The translations under genes were made by a program, and so were the position numbers. Shown here one piece after another: positions 1 through 10,438 of a stretch of DNA of 25,860 bases. The notes under the pieces are model-generated. The model was given only the letters and a program-made list of their open reading frames with translations. It was not told where the DNA came from and searched no databases. Origin of the DNA: Protostelium mycophagum (Eukaryota; Evosea; Variosea; Protosteliida; Protosteliaceae). Location of the stretch: the NCBI GenBank assembly GCA_002081555.1, contig MZNV01000795.1:1-25860 (forward strand), written 5' to 3'. How positions within the stretch are numbered: the stretch's first letter is position 1; every line of letters begins with the position of its first letter.

Positions 1-480
1 CGCACCAATGGCACACTGAAGCGCCTTCTGTACGCGAACATGACCGCAAAAACCACCAAAAAATGACTGGATTTGTTGCCACTATGTGTTGAAAATTATA
101 ATAACACACTGCACACGACAATTAAAACGACGCCACAGGCGCTTCTAAATGCTGATCGCCGAGGTAAATCAGCGGCCGCGAAGAACATCAAATTAGCAGC
201 CAAAAACGTTTTGGCAAACAACAAACGACTTACCGGCGAGCTGATACGTGTGGGCGATCATGTGAGGGTCACCATATTAGCCGCCGATTCCAATATGCGG
301 CGGGCCAAGTTGAGCGGCATCGGCTGGAAAGCATACCGCACACAGTATACGAAGACCGTCTACACGGTCACCAAAAAGTATCGCGGTGTCTATACTGTAA
401 CTGCAGGCGAAGAAGTGCTCAACGTAAAACGCGCCGATTTACAACAAGAACGGGTAAGTGGAGAGGCATTTCAAGGGTGA
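1..480 (+). mobile_element. Fossil 3' part of a retroviral-type integrase element
   Basis: The sequence encodes the end of a DDE integrase of the retrovirus/LTR/Polinton/Ginger superfamily. A core-domain end is recognisable (motif NGTLKRLL near position 9, then YNNTLHTTIKTTPQAL around 97-144). It is followed by a basic linker and a C-terminal DNA-binding or chromodomain-like tail beginning near VGDHVRV (about 250). The catalytic D,D,E part would lie left of the window edge. The copy is broken (at least one break seen) and incomplete here. No terminal repeat is visible between its end and the VAP gene at 591. The family inside the superfamily cannot be fixed from this piece. The well-kept protein signature suggests it is not very old. 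Confidence 0.7.
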
Positions 481-590
481 AATTAACGAAGTGCTGCCGG
501 GGGTTTGAACGCTAGGCGCGCCTTGGATGGACTTCTTCAAAATATAAAATCAACATGGTATCTCTGCAATGAAAGGTCTCTCATGCTTTA

Positions 591-2099
591 TTATAGACGA
601 CCCAGAAGAAATCCAATCAAAAAGAAGACAGCAGCCAATATTAAATAGATCCTGCTGTTGTCTGGTGCCGTAGTTCGGATCACCGGCTCGATCGTGCGCG
701 TGTTTTGTGGCATGGAGTTTCTGGTATTGCTGTTCTCTTCTATCGTCTTGCGTTGTCTTGCAGATGCCTGTGAAAAATGAGTGCGTTGTAGATCGGATTG
801 TAGTGTTGGGTCTTGGAAATTGAAGACAAATAATTTTCAAAAGAAAATTAGAAAAAAGATTTTGCCGATGTCCAATTTAAAATTTTTTAAATTGACAAAA
901 GTAATTTTTGTGATTTTCGCAAAGAGCCGGCAAAATCAAAATTCACTTGAAATTTTATTATATAATAATATATATAATAATTTTATTTTTTTTATTTTGA
1001 AATAAAATTATACAATTAAATAATTTCGAATATTTCATACCTCCCTCTCTTGCTGCAGTTGCTTCTCCAACTTGACTGTCTCTGTCTTCAAATGGGTCCA
1101 TTCAGAAGTGACTGATTGTAGATTGTCTTTTAACTGTTTTATTTGAATAAAAATTCACGATATAATGAGAAGTCGTATTTGAATGTGAAATTGGCGGGAA
1201 AATAAAGACGAAATACCTTTTTGATCTGATTGTGAAGCTGTTGGTTCTCATCATCTTCAATGATGATGGGATGTAAATAAGGAGGCACGACAGAAGGAGT
1301 TGGCTCTGGGAGAGCTGGGTATTTTGGAGGGTAGCTCTGCAGACGATCAAATGAATGCTTCTCATTCACACGTGTGTTTTGGCGACGAATGTTACAAATG
1401 GGAAATGAGCACAATTAGAATGTACCTCTGTGGGCTGTGCTGTGTGATCAGATTGAACTTGGCGTGGCTGTTGAGGCGAGCTTGATCGTTCAGAATCAGA
1501 TGGCCAGTTCATCGAAGATGAGAGAGGATTGGTGCTGTTAAAACTACAACGTAGGTTCTGTTTCATGATGGTGTCGCTCGGTACATTATTCCACTGATTT
1601 GGTGATTATTTTGTTTTAGTTTTTGTCTTACCACTTCTTTGATCTCATTGGAAGTTGGTGCGCTGTCCAAGAGTGATGATTGAACCTGATGATTTTTTCA
1701 TGTTTCGTGTCACGAAGAGATTGTCTCAACGACATTACTCACTTGAAATTTGTCCTTGGGTTTTTCATTGGCAACCAGTTCTTTTGGATTCAATATGACT
1801 AAAATGTGACGTCAACATTGCAAAAATCACTCAAACTCACCAGTAATCTCTAAAGTCTGACCTGGAGCTATATATCCCATGTTTGGCTTGACCAAATACC
1901 TCTTTGGAAACATCATTTTGATTTTGAAGACAATCCACTTGCCAGTGACGTTCTCCATTCGGAGTAAGACGTTTGGTGAGGTTGTGTAGGGGGCTACATT
2001 GATCAGATTAGATCAATATTTGTCAATATGAAGCTCACGAGGGAAGGCAATCTCCGTTGGAGTCATAGCCAGGGGGTAGTTTTCAGAGACGCCCGTCAT
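591..2099 (-). CDS. VAP: tail-anchored MSP-domain protein of the ER (VAMP-associated protein)
   Basis: Eight exons (minus strand): 2099-2039, 1993-1841, 1798-1743, 1685-1632, 1557-1426, 1336-1217, 1133-1041, 767-591, giving 281 residues. Residues 12-110 form the MSP domain; the VAP signature reads PKRYLVKPNMGYIAPG after FKIKMMFP. A Ser/Pro-rich linker follows, then a coiled coil (about 193-223), and the last 20 residues are a hydrophobic tail anchor ending GFLLGRL. VAPs sit in the ER membrane and recruit FFAT-motif partners at membrane contact sites; that role is inferred from family. All junctions are GT-AG and in phase. A polyadenylation-type AATAAA overlaps the stop codon. The last intron (273 nt) is very AT-rich. 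The gene is head-to-head with the geranylgeranyltransferase gene. Confidence 0.9.
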
Positions 2100-2185
2100 C
2101 TCTTGCGTGGTGATGAAATTGTATGAAAATGTGTCCGTTCGGGTTTCAGAAGGAAAATTCGGGCAAATCGACAAATAATACAAGG
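2100..2185. promoter_or_regulatory. Shared 86-bp head-to-head promoter region (VAP / geranylgeranyltransferase)
   Basis: The start codons of the two divergent genes are only 86 bp apart, so both 5' UTRs and core promoters must fit here or overlap coding sequence. I see no clear TATA box. An in-frame upstream ATG for the plus-strand gene exists at 2129, but the Met at 2186 fits family length better. This is inference from spacing only. Confidence 0.5.
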
Positions 2186-4173
2186 ATGAGCAACACGCAG
2201 GAGCAAACAGCTCCCAAAGTGGAACCGTCTATCTTCGATGCGACCGAAAAGTACTTGAAGAACATGTTATATGTTCTTCCAGGTCCATACGCGAGCCAAG
2301 ATAGCAACAGATTAACTCTGATTTATTTCACTGTTAGTGCTCTGGATCTCATCGGTAAACTCGAAACTGTGGATAGACAACAGATCATAGACTTCGTTTA
2401 TGCTCAACAAGTTCTCCCAGATTCAAATGATCCAGGTAATAAATTGTATAATCATAGCGATTCTTGCTGATTGATGTTTTAGAGAAGAACAAAAACATGT
2501 GTGGATTCCGTGGTGGACCTTATCTCGGTAATGATTTCAATCCTCAATGTGTGAGTAATCCTCTCATTTACGTTATCCCAATTCTTCATAGGAAGATAGA
2601 ACGTGCCATCCTCATGATCACTCCCACATCGCGATGACTTACACTGCGTTGGCAATCTTGAAGATCTGTGGTGACACACCAGGAAGAGACTGTCCTTTCT
2701 CCCGAGTGAATAAAGAGGCTGTGATCAGATCCATCAGAGAGCTACAAGGTGATACATGAAATTCACCACTGGAAATATTTATTTAGATTTCGGCTCTGCC
2801 GCACTTTTTAGAGACGTATGGCGATGATCACCTCTCAGAATTTATTTTTGGTGTACAAGAAAAGTTGAAATTTTACTGAAATTTCAAGGACCTGACGGAA
2901 GCTTTTCTCCCGCCACTGGAGAGAACGAAAACGATATGAGGTGCGATATCATCACAATTTCAAATTGACACGTCATCAGATTCGTGTACTGTGCAGCTGT
3001 GATATCTTATATGTTGGGAGATTTCAGTGGAATAGATATTGATAAGTCGGTCAACTTTATTCAAAAGTGAGACGATGCATAATGTCATGACATGACACGA
3101 CATGTGATGACGTCATATAGATCTACGTCTTATGATTGGGGTATCGGTCAGGGACCAGGACAAGAGTCCCACGGTGGCTCAACATATTGTGCCATAGCTG
3201 CCCTCTACCTGATGAACCGCATGGACGCACATCAGAATATTCCGGGACTAATTGATTGGGCCGTCACCAGACAAGTACGTCTACAACTCTCTTGAAATTT
3301 CATTTTATTTTCTGGCCCAAGGAGCTGACAAAAACAAGTGCAGTGGGGCTGCAGAAATGGACCTTGTCTGTACATCTAAGACTTGGAGACACTCGTCTGT
3401 TGGTTTATGCTGCAGTGTTTGTTGGTTTATGCAGCTCTGCTGATTTGTTATAGTAGTCTCTGTGCTGCAGCTCTGCTGCAGGTTTGTTGGTGTTTATACT
3501 GCGTAATTATGTGAGTTTTTATGATGCAGCTCTGCCGCAAATCAACCAACATCTCAGAATGTTCGAAATCCACATAACGACGGAATCTCATTGAAATTTC
3601 AGGTATCAGGGTTCCAAGGCAGAGTGAATAAGCCAGCAGACAGCTGTTACTCCTTCTGGATCGGCTCCACTCTGGAGATGTTGGGAAAGTATTCACTGGT
3701 CCAGTTTGATCTGTTAGAATCTTTCATCTTCTCTTGCAGCACGAGAGGAGGCTTCGCAAAGTTACCCGGCGTGGTGAGTTTTTATGCCAAGATATTTTCT
3801 GCAAGATTCAAAATTTAAAATTCGTCTGCCGCGGGAAATAAATTGTTTGGGTGTTTTTGGGTTGAAGGAATTTTCTTTGGAATTGAAATATATTTCTGCT
3901 TTTATTTTTGTGATGCCAACACAAAGCTAATTTACAATCCCAACTCTCAGTGTGGGTGATGAAGCGATGTCTAAGTTGCGCAGTTCCCCGACGTGCTCCA
4001 CACCTACATGTCTTTATGTGGTCTCAGTCTTGGTGGTTTTGAGGGTCTGAAACCTATACACCCCGCCTTGGGCTTCAGCAGACAGGTCTGTTTATTCGCA
4101 AATGAAATTTCAGGGAGATTTACGAGATCAGGTCGCAGAGACATTTCCTAACCCTTGGGAAAAGCAGAACTAA
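2186..4173 (+). CDS. PGGT1B: Protein geranylgeranyltransferase type I, beta subunit
   Basis: Nine exons: 2186-2435, 2483-2550, 2592-2748, 2889-2940, 2980-3066, 3121-3274, 3603-3773, 3984-4085, 4114-4173; 366 residues, close to the human 377. It attaches geranylgeranyl to CaaX proteins such as Rho/Rac as a heterodimer with the shared alpha subunit. Diagnostic segments are MCGFRGGPYLG, GQESHGGSTYC, NKPADSCYSFW and FPDVLHTYMSLCGL. The zinc ligands expected for the family are present: Asp269 and Cys271 (same numbers as in human) and His319. The start at 2186 is chosen because it gives the usual N-terminus; an upstream ATG would add about 20 residues. The 328-nt intron 3275-3602 is swollen by local repeats and hairpins. 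AATAAA follows the stop at once (near 4177). Confidence 0.93.
3399..3502 (+). repeat. Local degenerate tandem repeat inside a geranylgeranyltransferase intron
   Basis: Three related units beginning GTTGGTTTAT or GTTGGTGTTTAT and ending in CTGCAG-like sequence occur at 3399-3415, 3421-3435 and 3486-3502. A 7-bp CTGCAGC hairpin at 3465-3481 lies between the second and third. This accounts for much of the unusual length of this intron. Confidence 0.6.
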
Positions 4174-4350
4174 TCAGAATAAAATTCACCTTGTCATCTG
4201 TTTATAAATAAATATTATTTTAAAGAGTTGACAATTTTATTTTATGATTCATTTGAATGTTTAGAGCAGCATAATAATGGCGTCATGGACAACATCATTG
4301 CAGAGGACACAACGTTGTTGGCAAGTTGTGTTGGTGCACTGGATTGCGCA

Positions 4351-4532
4351 TTAATAGGTAGGAAAGGGCAGGTCACGAAGCTTGAAGCCGTTCATGTATA
4401 AGGAGGTTGTGGTCTAAAGAATTCACTTGATCGTAAGAGGTACAGTGATGACTCACCAGCTGTGGACAGACGAAGGTTATGTAGTTAGTCCATTTAAATA
4501 AAAAGCAGGAGCAGCCAGAAAATATTGGAAGT
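4351..4532 (-). CDS. Possible small two-exon 3' gene end, unknown function
   Basis: Two minus-strand exons, 4532-4457 and 4413-4351, are joined by a 43-nt intron with strong consensus ends (GTGAGT ... TTTAG). They give an open frame reading FKWTNYITFVCPQL then TTTSLYMNGFKLRDLPFPTY and a stop. The upstream start is not resolved: a second open frame beginning with Met at 4597 (MLTYQTARIGMDELTW...) overlaps but does not splice cleanly into it. I do not recognise the family. It may be the C-terminal part of the gene whose pieces appear at 4982-5270. Alternatively the reading may be fortuitous. Confidence 0.3.
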
Positions 4533-4981
4533 CTTTAGTGAGGGCGCTTCCCATGTCAACTCGTCCATGCCAATTCGAGCTGTTTGGTATGTTAACATGA
4601 CAGTCTATTTATACAATGATATCCTAAGTATGGAATGATCAGGTGCACAGGAGAATTGATTATTGAACAGTGAGTGATATATAGCCAAAGAAAATTCCGA
4701 AAATTTTCCTGAATTTTTTCAGACCACAAAAAATTCTGCAGAAAAATGAAATGAGTTGCCGCATTAAAACCATGCCTCGATGAGGTTGCAAAAGACATAG
4801 ATGGGAAATGGGTCCCCCATCGACAAAATGTATTTTTTGGCGCAAGTATGGAAGATAAATTAACTTCCCCAAAAAGAGGCACTTAATATTTTTCAAGCAC
4901 CCACAAGAAATTAGAGAAGGATGGATCGTGCGTCTTCCAACAAGCCGGAAGGAACGATGCCTCTTTTCGTTCAGTTCTCAC

Positions 4982-5270
4982 AACGATCCTCTCGGACGCC
5001 TGTGCCTGTTCCTTGTTTTCGAAGTCCGTGTTCTGTGTAATGTGCAGGAAAGGGAAGTCGAACTGCTGAACCTGGCCATCACGATTCGTATTAGCAGCTC
5101 CGTAGAAGATCAACAGACTTGTCGCAGTGCGACACGCACCTGAATCCTCCTCAATGCACAGAATCGAGTGCTTTAAAACCCAAAGGGAGGCCGTTATTAA
5201 ACCGATCGGCGCGTTTCGGAACCGTTCAAGTGACAGATTTTGGCCATTTTCTGGTTGACCAAAGCAGAAA
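4982..5270 (-). pseudogene. Coding-like fragment, possibly TMEM231-related
   Basis: An unusually long open minus-strand frame runs through here. Inside it is a plausible 42-nt stopless intron (5139-5098). Splicing it gives CIEEDSAANTNRDGQVQQFDF, where an acidic pair is followed by N-x-D-G and an alternating hydrophobic strand. From memory this recalls the REEDxNxDG segment of the ciliary transition-zone protein TMEM231. The roughly 100 residues that should precede it, with the first membrane helix, cannot fit, because the LRR/EF-hand gene starts at 5282 on the other strand. The piece is therefore either a relic, a different short gene, or chance. The fragment ends at a GTGAG donor (4981). Confidence 0.25.
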
Positions 5271-5281
5271 GAGAAGCCAAG

Positions 5282-7141
5282 ATGGGAAATGCAAAGTCCA
5301 GTTTGGATAGAGGAACTCAAGAAGTGAAGTGGGTTGATCTCTATGGAAGCAAGACCAGAAGTATACCATCTGATTTACTGCCATCTGGGTCTTCAACACC
5401 AGAAACCTCCAGAAGAGGCACCATGTTGGCTGCGAAGAGGAACAATGTGGAAGGATTATGTCTGTCTCACACCCCGATCTCGGTAGAACCCATGTATCTT
5501 TGACATGAGTGTCTAAAGAACATTCAGCTGTCGGATGACTTGGGCAGACTGGCAAACTTACAATACTTGGATCTGTCCCATTGCAATCTCTTAGTTCTAC
5601 ATAGATCAATATCATCATTGAGTGAATTGAAGGAGCTCAACATTCAACGAAATTCTATATCAATACTTCCAACGCTGCCCAATTCCTTGGAAAAATTTGT
5701 GAGATGTTCTCTTAATTCGAAAAATTGACTCATCCAAAAGGACGCCTCTTACAACGCCATACTGCAGGTGCCAGAGCAGTTGTCTTTGTTACCTAAGCTT
5801 TACTTTCTCAATCTGGAAGGTTTGTCAGAATCACATTAATTCGATCTGATGATTCAAACAGCCAATCCATGCTCTAAGAAAGCCAAAGGAATCGTCTTAA
5901 AGGGAAGAGCGAGGACGGGTATCGTCAACGGCAAAGAAGTCACTCTCGAGAAGCTCAGATGTGAGTGTCCAAGACATCCTCTTTATATTCATTCCCCTCT
6001 TCTCTGTCGAAGGCGGGAAAATATCAGATTCAAATTTTGAAATGAGACAGTTAATTCGGAAGAGATGGAGATGTTGTGGAAAGTGTTTGAGGATCTAGTA
6101 GATCCTAAAGATGGTATTATTCCAAACTCAGCGCTGTACCACCGCATGGGACTTCAAGAGGTGTTCTTCATCATGTTTATTCTTGTTGATAGATCTCACA
6201 TCTACAACCGGCCAGAATCATTCTGATGGATTTTGAAATTTGAATTTATCTATGAAACACCATTATAATTGTGTATTCGAGATTTCAATATTTTGACGGC
6301 AAAAGGTACGAGATACCACATTCGCCGACAGCTTATTCCGAGTGTTGGAGAAGTACGGCTCCAGGGACGAATTGGACGTCCGAGCCTTCCTGCTCGGACT
6401 CGGAATCATCTTCAAAGGCACGGTAGAAGAGAAGATATCATGTGAGTATCCCACGACATGTACATGTGACATGTGCCTCTTGATATTTTGGCGGGAAACT
6501 GATTCTAACAGTTTGCTTCAATTTATTTGATTTAAATTACGATGGTTTCGTGGAGCTCCAAGACATGCTCGACGTGACAAAGTGAGAGATTTCCTAAATT
6601 CCCGCCAAAACTCACCTAAAAATAGATCAGCTCTGATCTCCTCTGTACACATCACGAATCATTACCGTGACGATCTCGCTAAGCAATCGAGCGTGAGCCC
6701 GCTCTCCGAGTTCAACTTTTGCATCAAGACGAACGCAGCCTCTAAAGCGACGGTCGGCACGAACGTGCCGCTAGGAGATGCCATCACCGCAGCAGAAGAG
6801 GTCGTGTCAGCGCAGTGGCCTTACCTTAAAGAGATGATCATTAAGAGGTTCAAGGTTTGTGTTCGGATGTCTTTATATGTTGTGTCTTTTTATGAGGAAT
6901 GCAGAATCTTTCCTTTGATTTTTTTGCAAGACTAATTCCACACGATGGCAAAATAAATCGTGCCTCTACATCGTTGTAGATGTACAAAATAACCTATTTA
7001 TAGTCGATGGACAAGAGCGGGAAAGGCAAGATAACACTGCAGGACTTCACCAGAGGAAATCTGTACAGGTTCCCAGAGCTCAATCAATTTTTGGTCTTCC
7101 ACGGTTCTATTTTAAGCTATGGTCCGAATCTCAAAGTCTGA
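5282..7141 (+). CDS. N-myristoylated leucine-rich-repeat / EF-hand protein
   Basis: Nine exons: 5282-5482, 5528-5698, 5741-5819, 5862-5960, 6051-6160, 6306-6441, 6512-6581, 6626-6854, 7004-7141; 410 residues. The N-terminus MGNAKSS is a classic N-myristoylation signal. Residues about 50-160 are leucine-rich repeats (LANLQYLDLSHCNL, LSELKELNIQRNSI, LPKLYFLNLEANPC). The C-terminal half resembles calcineurin-B/NCS proteins. One EF-hand loop reads DLNYDGFVELQD (Asp instead of Glu at position 12). A later one reads DKSGKGKITLQD, and one or two degenerate EF hands precede them. A calcium-responsive, membrane-tethered adaptor is a reasonable inference; the partner is unknown. Introns are mostly 42-90 nt. 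No enzyme domain is seen. I do not know a named family with this exact order. Confidence 0.85.
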
Positions 7142-7246
7142 GGGTGTACATTGTTCCGGGAATATTTAGTTGTAGATAAAGATGAAAGTTTTTGTTCAGA
7201 AATTTCCAAAACCAGTTCGTTTTCATATCGTGATCACAAATAAGAG
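7142..7246 (+). promoter_or_regulatory. Short intergenic gap between two same-strand genes
   Basis: Only 105 bp separate the stop of the LRR/EF-hand gene from the start of the UBX gene. The 3' UTR of one and the promoter of the next must both lie here. No clear motif is visible beyond AT-rich sequence. Confidence 0.4.
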
Positions 7247-9604
7247 ATGGGAGATGATATGATCGTAGAGTTCATGTCCATAACTGGCGCAGACCAACAG
7301 ACAGCTATGTCTATATTGGAGGTTTGAAATGATTGTTTTCATCTTGATCGTGGCGACAAATTCGTATCAATGTTCCAATGAAGACACCAACAACACACAG
7401 GCATCGAACTGGGATTTAAACAATGCAATCGCTCTCCATATGCCAGAAGACGGTGGTAGTTCCCTTCCTGCAGACAGTGATGGAGTCAGAGCACCTATCG
7501 CGGCAAAGACACAGATACTCACGGAGGTCTCTCCTTATGATAGGACTACCTTCCATCCTCGAAATACGTCCATTTTTGTGGAAGCCTTTAGAGACTTCAA
7601 GAGGGAGGGGAGGGACGCCGAAGGTGATCTTCAGATGATGAACATGTATTAATGATCATCTAGGCGAGGAGGACGCGACAAAAGCAAGGAGACTAGCGGA
7701 TATATTTAGACCTCCTTTCGAGATCATCTGTCGTTTTAATTTTGAAGAGGTTGATCAATCTTTCAAATGTTCTTCACATTGAAAAAAGGTCCAAAAATAA
7801 TAATGTCTGATGAGACGTGCAGGCGCAGATGTTGGGGCAGAGAGAGCAGAGATGGCTGCTCGTAAACATTCAGAACTCTGTGGAGTTTGCTTCACAGACA
7901 CTAAACCGAGACACGTGGTCGCATAAGACAGTCAGAGATGTCATAAAAAGATCCTACATATTCTGGCAGGTGAGCTTGGTGTTTTTCCAAAGTTATTTTA
8001 AAATTTTTTTGCTAAAAATTACCAAAAATCAAAAATATTCAAAAACTTAAAATCAATACAAAAACATTTCTACATTCTTACAGACAAACTGGTACAAAAT
8101 CAATTTCATAAAAAGAATTCCGAAAATACTTTACCTCACCACAAACAATTTTTTTTACAACCGCTGAAGTGTAAATTATTTCAAAGCATCAATCTTCTAG
8201 TTTTGACTGGTTGTAGAGGGACCATAACTCGACAGATGGAGAGCAGTACATAACTTATTATAAAGAGGCGAGGGATCAGCCCCATATCGGAATAATCGAC
8301 CCCAGAACCGGAGAATTAATGAAGAGTATGACAGGTCACGTGACCCCAGTGGAGATGAGCAGGATGTGTGAGTACTCAGGAAATTTCTTTGACTTGTATT
8401 GTGACAGCGAAGAATGAAATTTTTATCTAAAATCACCACAAATCTCCAGAGCCAATTTGCAGCTTCGATATCAAAAACCACAAAAAATATGCTGGTTTGA
8501 TTCACTTTTTTGTATCAGAGCAAAGCCTTGTACGGACACAACAATCTCGCGTGTTTTTGACGATCCACCGCGACTGCTCTTTTTTTGTAAATTTCTGGTG
8601 GCTTCACGGTGAAGCGCAAACCCTTACAACTCCTCGTTATTCCGAAACACTTTACAATCTACAAATCATTATAAACATTCTTCTCACCCGGTTATAGTAA
8701 AGTCCTTCGTGGAACAAAACAAAATGACAGACTCGCAACCTATTTTAGAGCCAGAAATAACCAACAAACAGCTGTATGATCTCACCGAAGAGGAGCAGAT
8801 GATGCTCGCGATGAAGGCATCCATGGAGCAGCAGGGAACTGAGGGAGACCCCGTCCTCTTGGACGAGGACGTCGTTGTAGATGATGATGACGTGGCGCCA
8901 AAAACAGAACAGAAGAGGAAGAGGGAGCTCGAGGTGATGAAGTTGGATTTTCGGGTCGATGTAGCCGTTGCTATTCAAAATTTGAATATTTATTTATGGC
9001 GGTTAGGAGGAAGAAACAATCAAAAAAATGAAAACAGAAGAAAGTGATAAGCAGACTACACAAGCACAAATAATTGAACCGCAGAAGCCACTCGAAGAGG
9101 AAGTCTTCGAGGGAGGCGATTGTCAAGTGAGAACAATTCTTCAATTTTAAAATTTTTGGATTCTTCCGAAAAAAATTTCGAAAAATCTTATTCGAATCAG
9201 AAAGTTTTTCTCTTCCGGAAGAAAAATCTCCGGATTTTCACTGATTTGTACAGGTCCAAATAAGAGAGACCAACAACAACATCTTGAGGCACTCGTTCCA
9301 CGAACACGACACCCTGTCCAAAATACACCGATATGCACAGAAACATAGGACTGATCAATCTACAACGCCTTTCCACTTCATGACGTCATTTCCGAGAAAA
9401 TTGTACACAGGAGAAGACATGGAGAGATCAATCGCAGAACTCGGTCTCGGCAAGAGGTATTTTTTTGGATTTTTATCGTTGAATCACCACGGTAATTACC
9501 GTATGAGAATACGGTAGATAGATGGGAGAAAATTCTTTGAAAATTCTTCGAAAATTGATAAATTTAGATTTGTGTTGATCCTGGCCTTGGACGAAAACAC
9601 ATAA
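7247..9604 (+). CDS. UBXN7: UBX-domain p97/Cdc48 adaptor, UBXN7/Ubx5 type (UBA-UAS-UIM-UBX)
   Basis: Ten exons: 7247-7321, 7401-7623, 7664-7749, 7823-7969, 8217-8367, 8698-8933, 9007-9126, 9254-9456, 9568-9604; the fourth and fifth carry the thioredoxin-like fold (nine segments in total). The product is 425 residues (human UBXN7 about 489). Order: UBA (1-40; QQTAMSILEASNWDLNNAI), UAS thioredoxin-like domain (about 105-230; ADIFRPPFEIICRFNFEE, RWLLVNIQ, HIGIIDPRTGEL), UIM (about 256-273; LTEEEQMMLAMKASMEQQ), an acidic/basic linker, and a C-terminal UBX domain (347-425; TTPFHFMTSFPRKL, then SIAELGLGKR). The family links ubiquitinated cullin-RING substrates to the p97 unfoldase. The UBX loop carries FPRK rather than the usual FPR-x-x, which is within family variation. 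Two introns (7970-8216 and 8368-8697) are long. Confidence 0.92.
9489..9502. repeat. Palindrome ACGGTAATTACCGT in a UBX-gene intron
   Basis: A perfect 14-bp palindrome. Related copies are in the lipin intron (two ATTACCGTG at 12551-12559 and 12563-12571) and in the sulfoxide reductase intron (CACGGTGGTTACCGTG at 23710-23725), so this is a second small intronic repeat family. Confidence 0.55.
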
Positions 9605-9789
9605 AAACTTGTAAAATCCAGTGAAAATCAAAAAAAAATTTAAAAGATGCATTCCTCAGTTGTCTGTGAAATCCTGCTAGTTGTAGAGCTGAATTCCACT
9701 CTTGCTTTGTCTTTGTGGCCACAAAGAGCTCCTCTGACACTGTTGCTTTCTTGTATTCTGTGCATAGTGTACACACTTCCTTCTGATAA

Positions 9790-10171
9790 TTGGATAAATG
9801 GAGTCTTTATACTACAAGAAACAGCTTCACTATCTCTGTATATTAAGATTGCAGGAACACATCGATTCTCTGATGCTCATCCAATTGTAGCATTCTGATT
9901 ATCTGATGGATCCACTCGCTATCTGTATGTCCACTGCTTGAGGCTATCCATAATTTTGACCATTTGATGGATTTATTCTGTCTGCAATTAACATCTTTAG
10001 TATCTCTGTATATCCATGATATGATGCCATCCTTACTGCAAGGTTGTGCTCTGCTGTACATCCACATCATGCTTTATTCACATGCAATACACACTTATGT
10101 CCCTCCATTTCTTGCACACTCTTCTTGAGCCTTCCATATGCTGTATCTTGATCCGAAGAACCTCTTGGCAT
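9790..10171 (-). pseudogene. Decayed ankyrin-repeat sequence
   Basis: On the minus strand 10055-9947 reads AEHNLAVRMASYHG then YTEILKMLIADRINPS, an ankyrin unit of the 'DPS' subtype common in amoebae and in giant-virus genomes. Next to it are shifted pieces of further units: IASSSGHTD, VDPSDNQNATI and YTEIVKLFL. A possible N-terminal part beginning MPRGSSDQDTAYG lies at 10171 and below. Units occur in different frames with several interruptions, so no intact gene remains. Its source (host family or transfer) cannot be told from this window. The flanks 9605-9789 and 10172-10438 show nothing else clear. Confidence 0.6.
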
Positions 10172-10330
10172 GTGTTTTTTTTACATGTTATGCACGTCTG
10201 AGAACCATTCTCAATGTCTCTTGTCATGTCCCAACCTATTGATACTCATCCATTGGTTGTCCATCGCTGCTGTTTGAGATCGAGAAAATAAAATAGTTAT
10301 ATGAATAACCCGATCGGACTACAACTCGAC

Positions 10331-10353
10331 ACGTGAGAAAAAATCCTCACGCG
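10331..10353. repeat. Inverted repeat upstream of the small Cys/Gly-rich gene
   Basis: CACGTGAG and CTCACGCGTG face each other across an 8-nt A-rich loop, about 85 bp before the start codon of the 84-residue protein gene. The left arm holds a CACGTG E-box/G-box core. It could be a transcription-factor site or a small hairpin; only position and symmetry support this. Confidence 0.45.
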
Positions 10354-10438
10354 TGAAGCGACGGAGAAAACTTGTTATCTTTCATTTTCAGAAATACAAA
10401 ACAAGTCAAAGTCAAGAATAACCGATTCAACACCAAAC

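Noticed and set aside
3391-3502. The repeated intron sequence as a CRISPR or satellite array
   Set aside because: Units are few, degenerate and unevenly spaced, and lie inside a eukaryotic intron.
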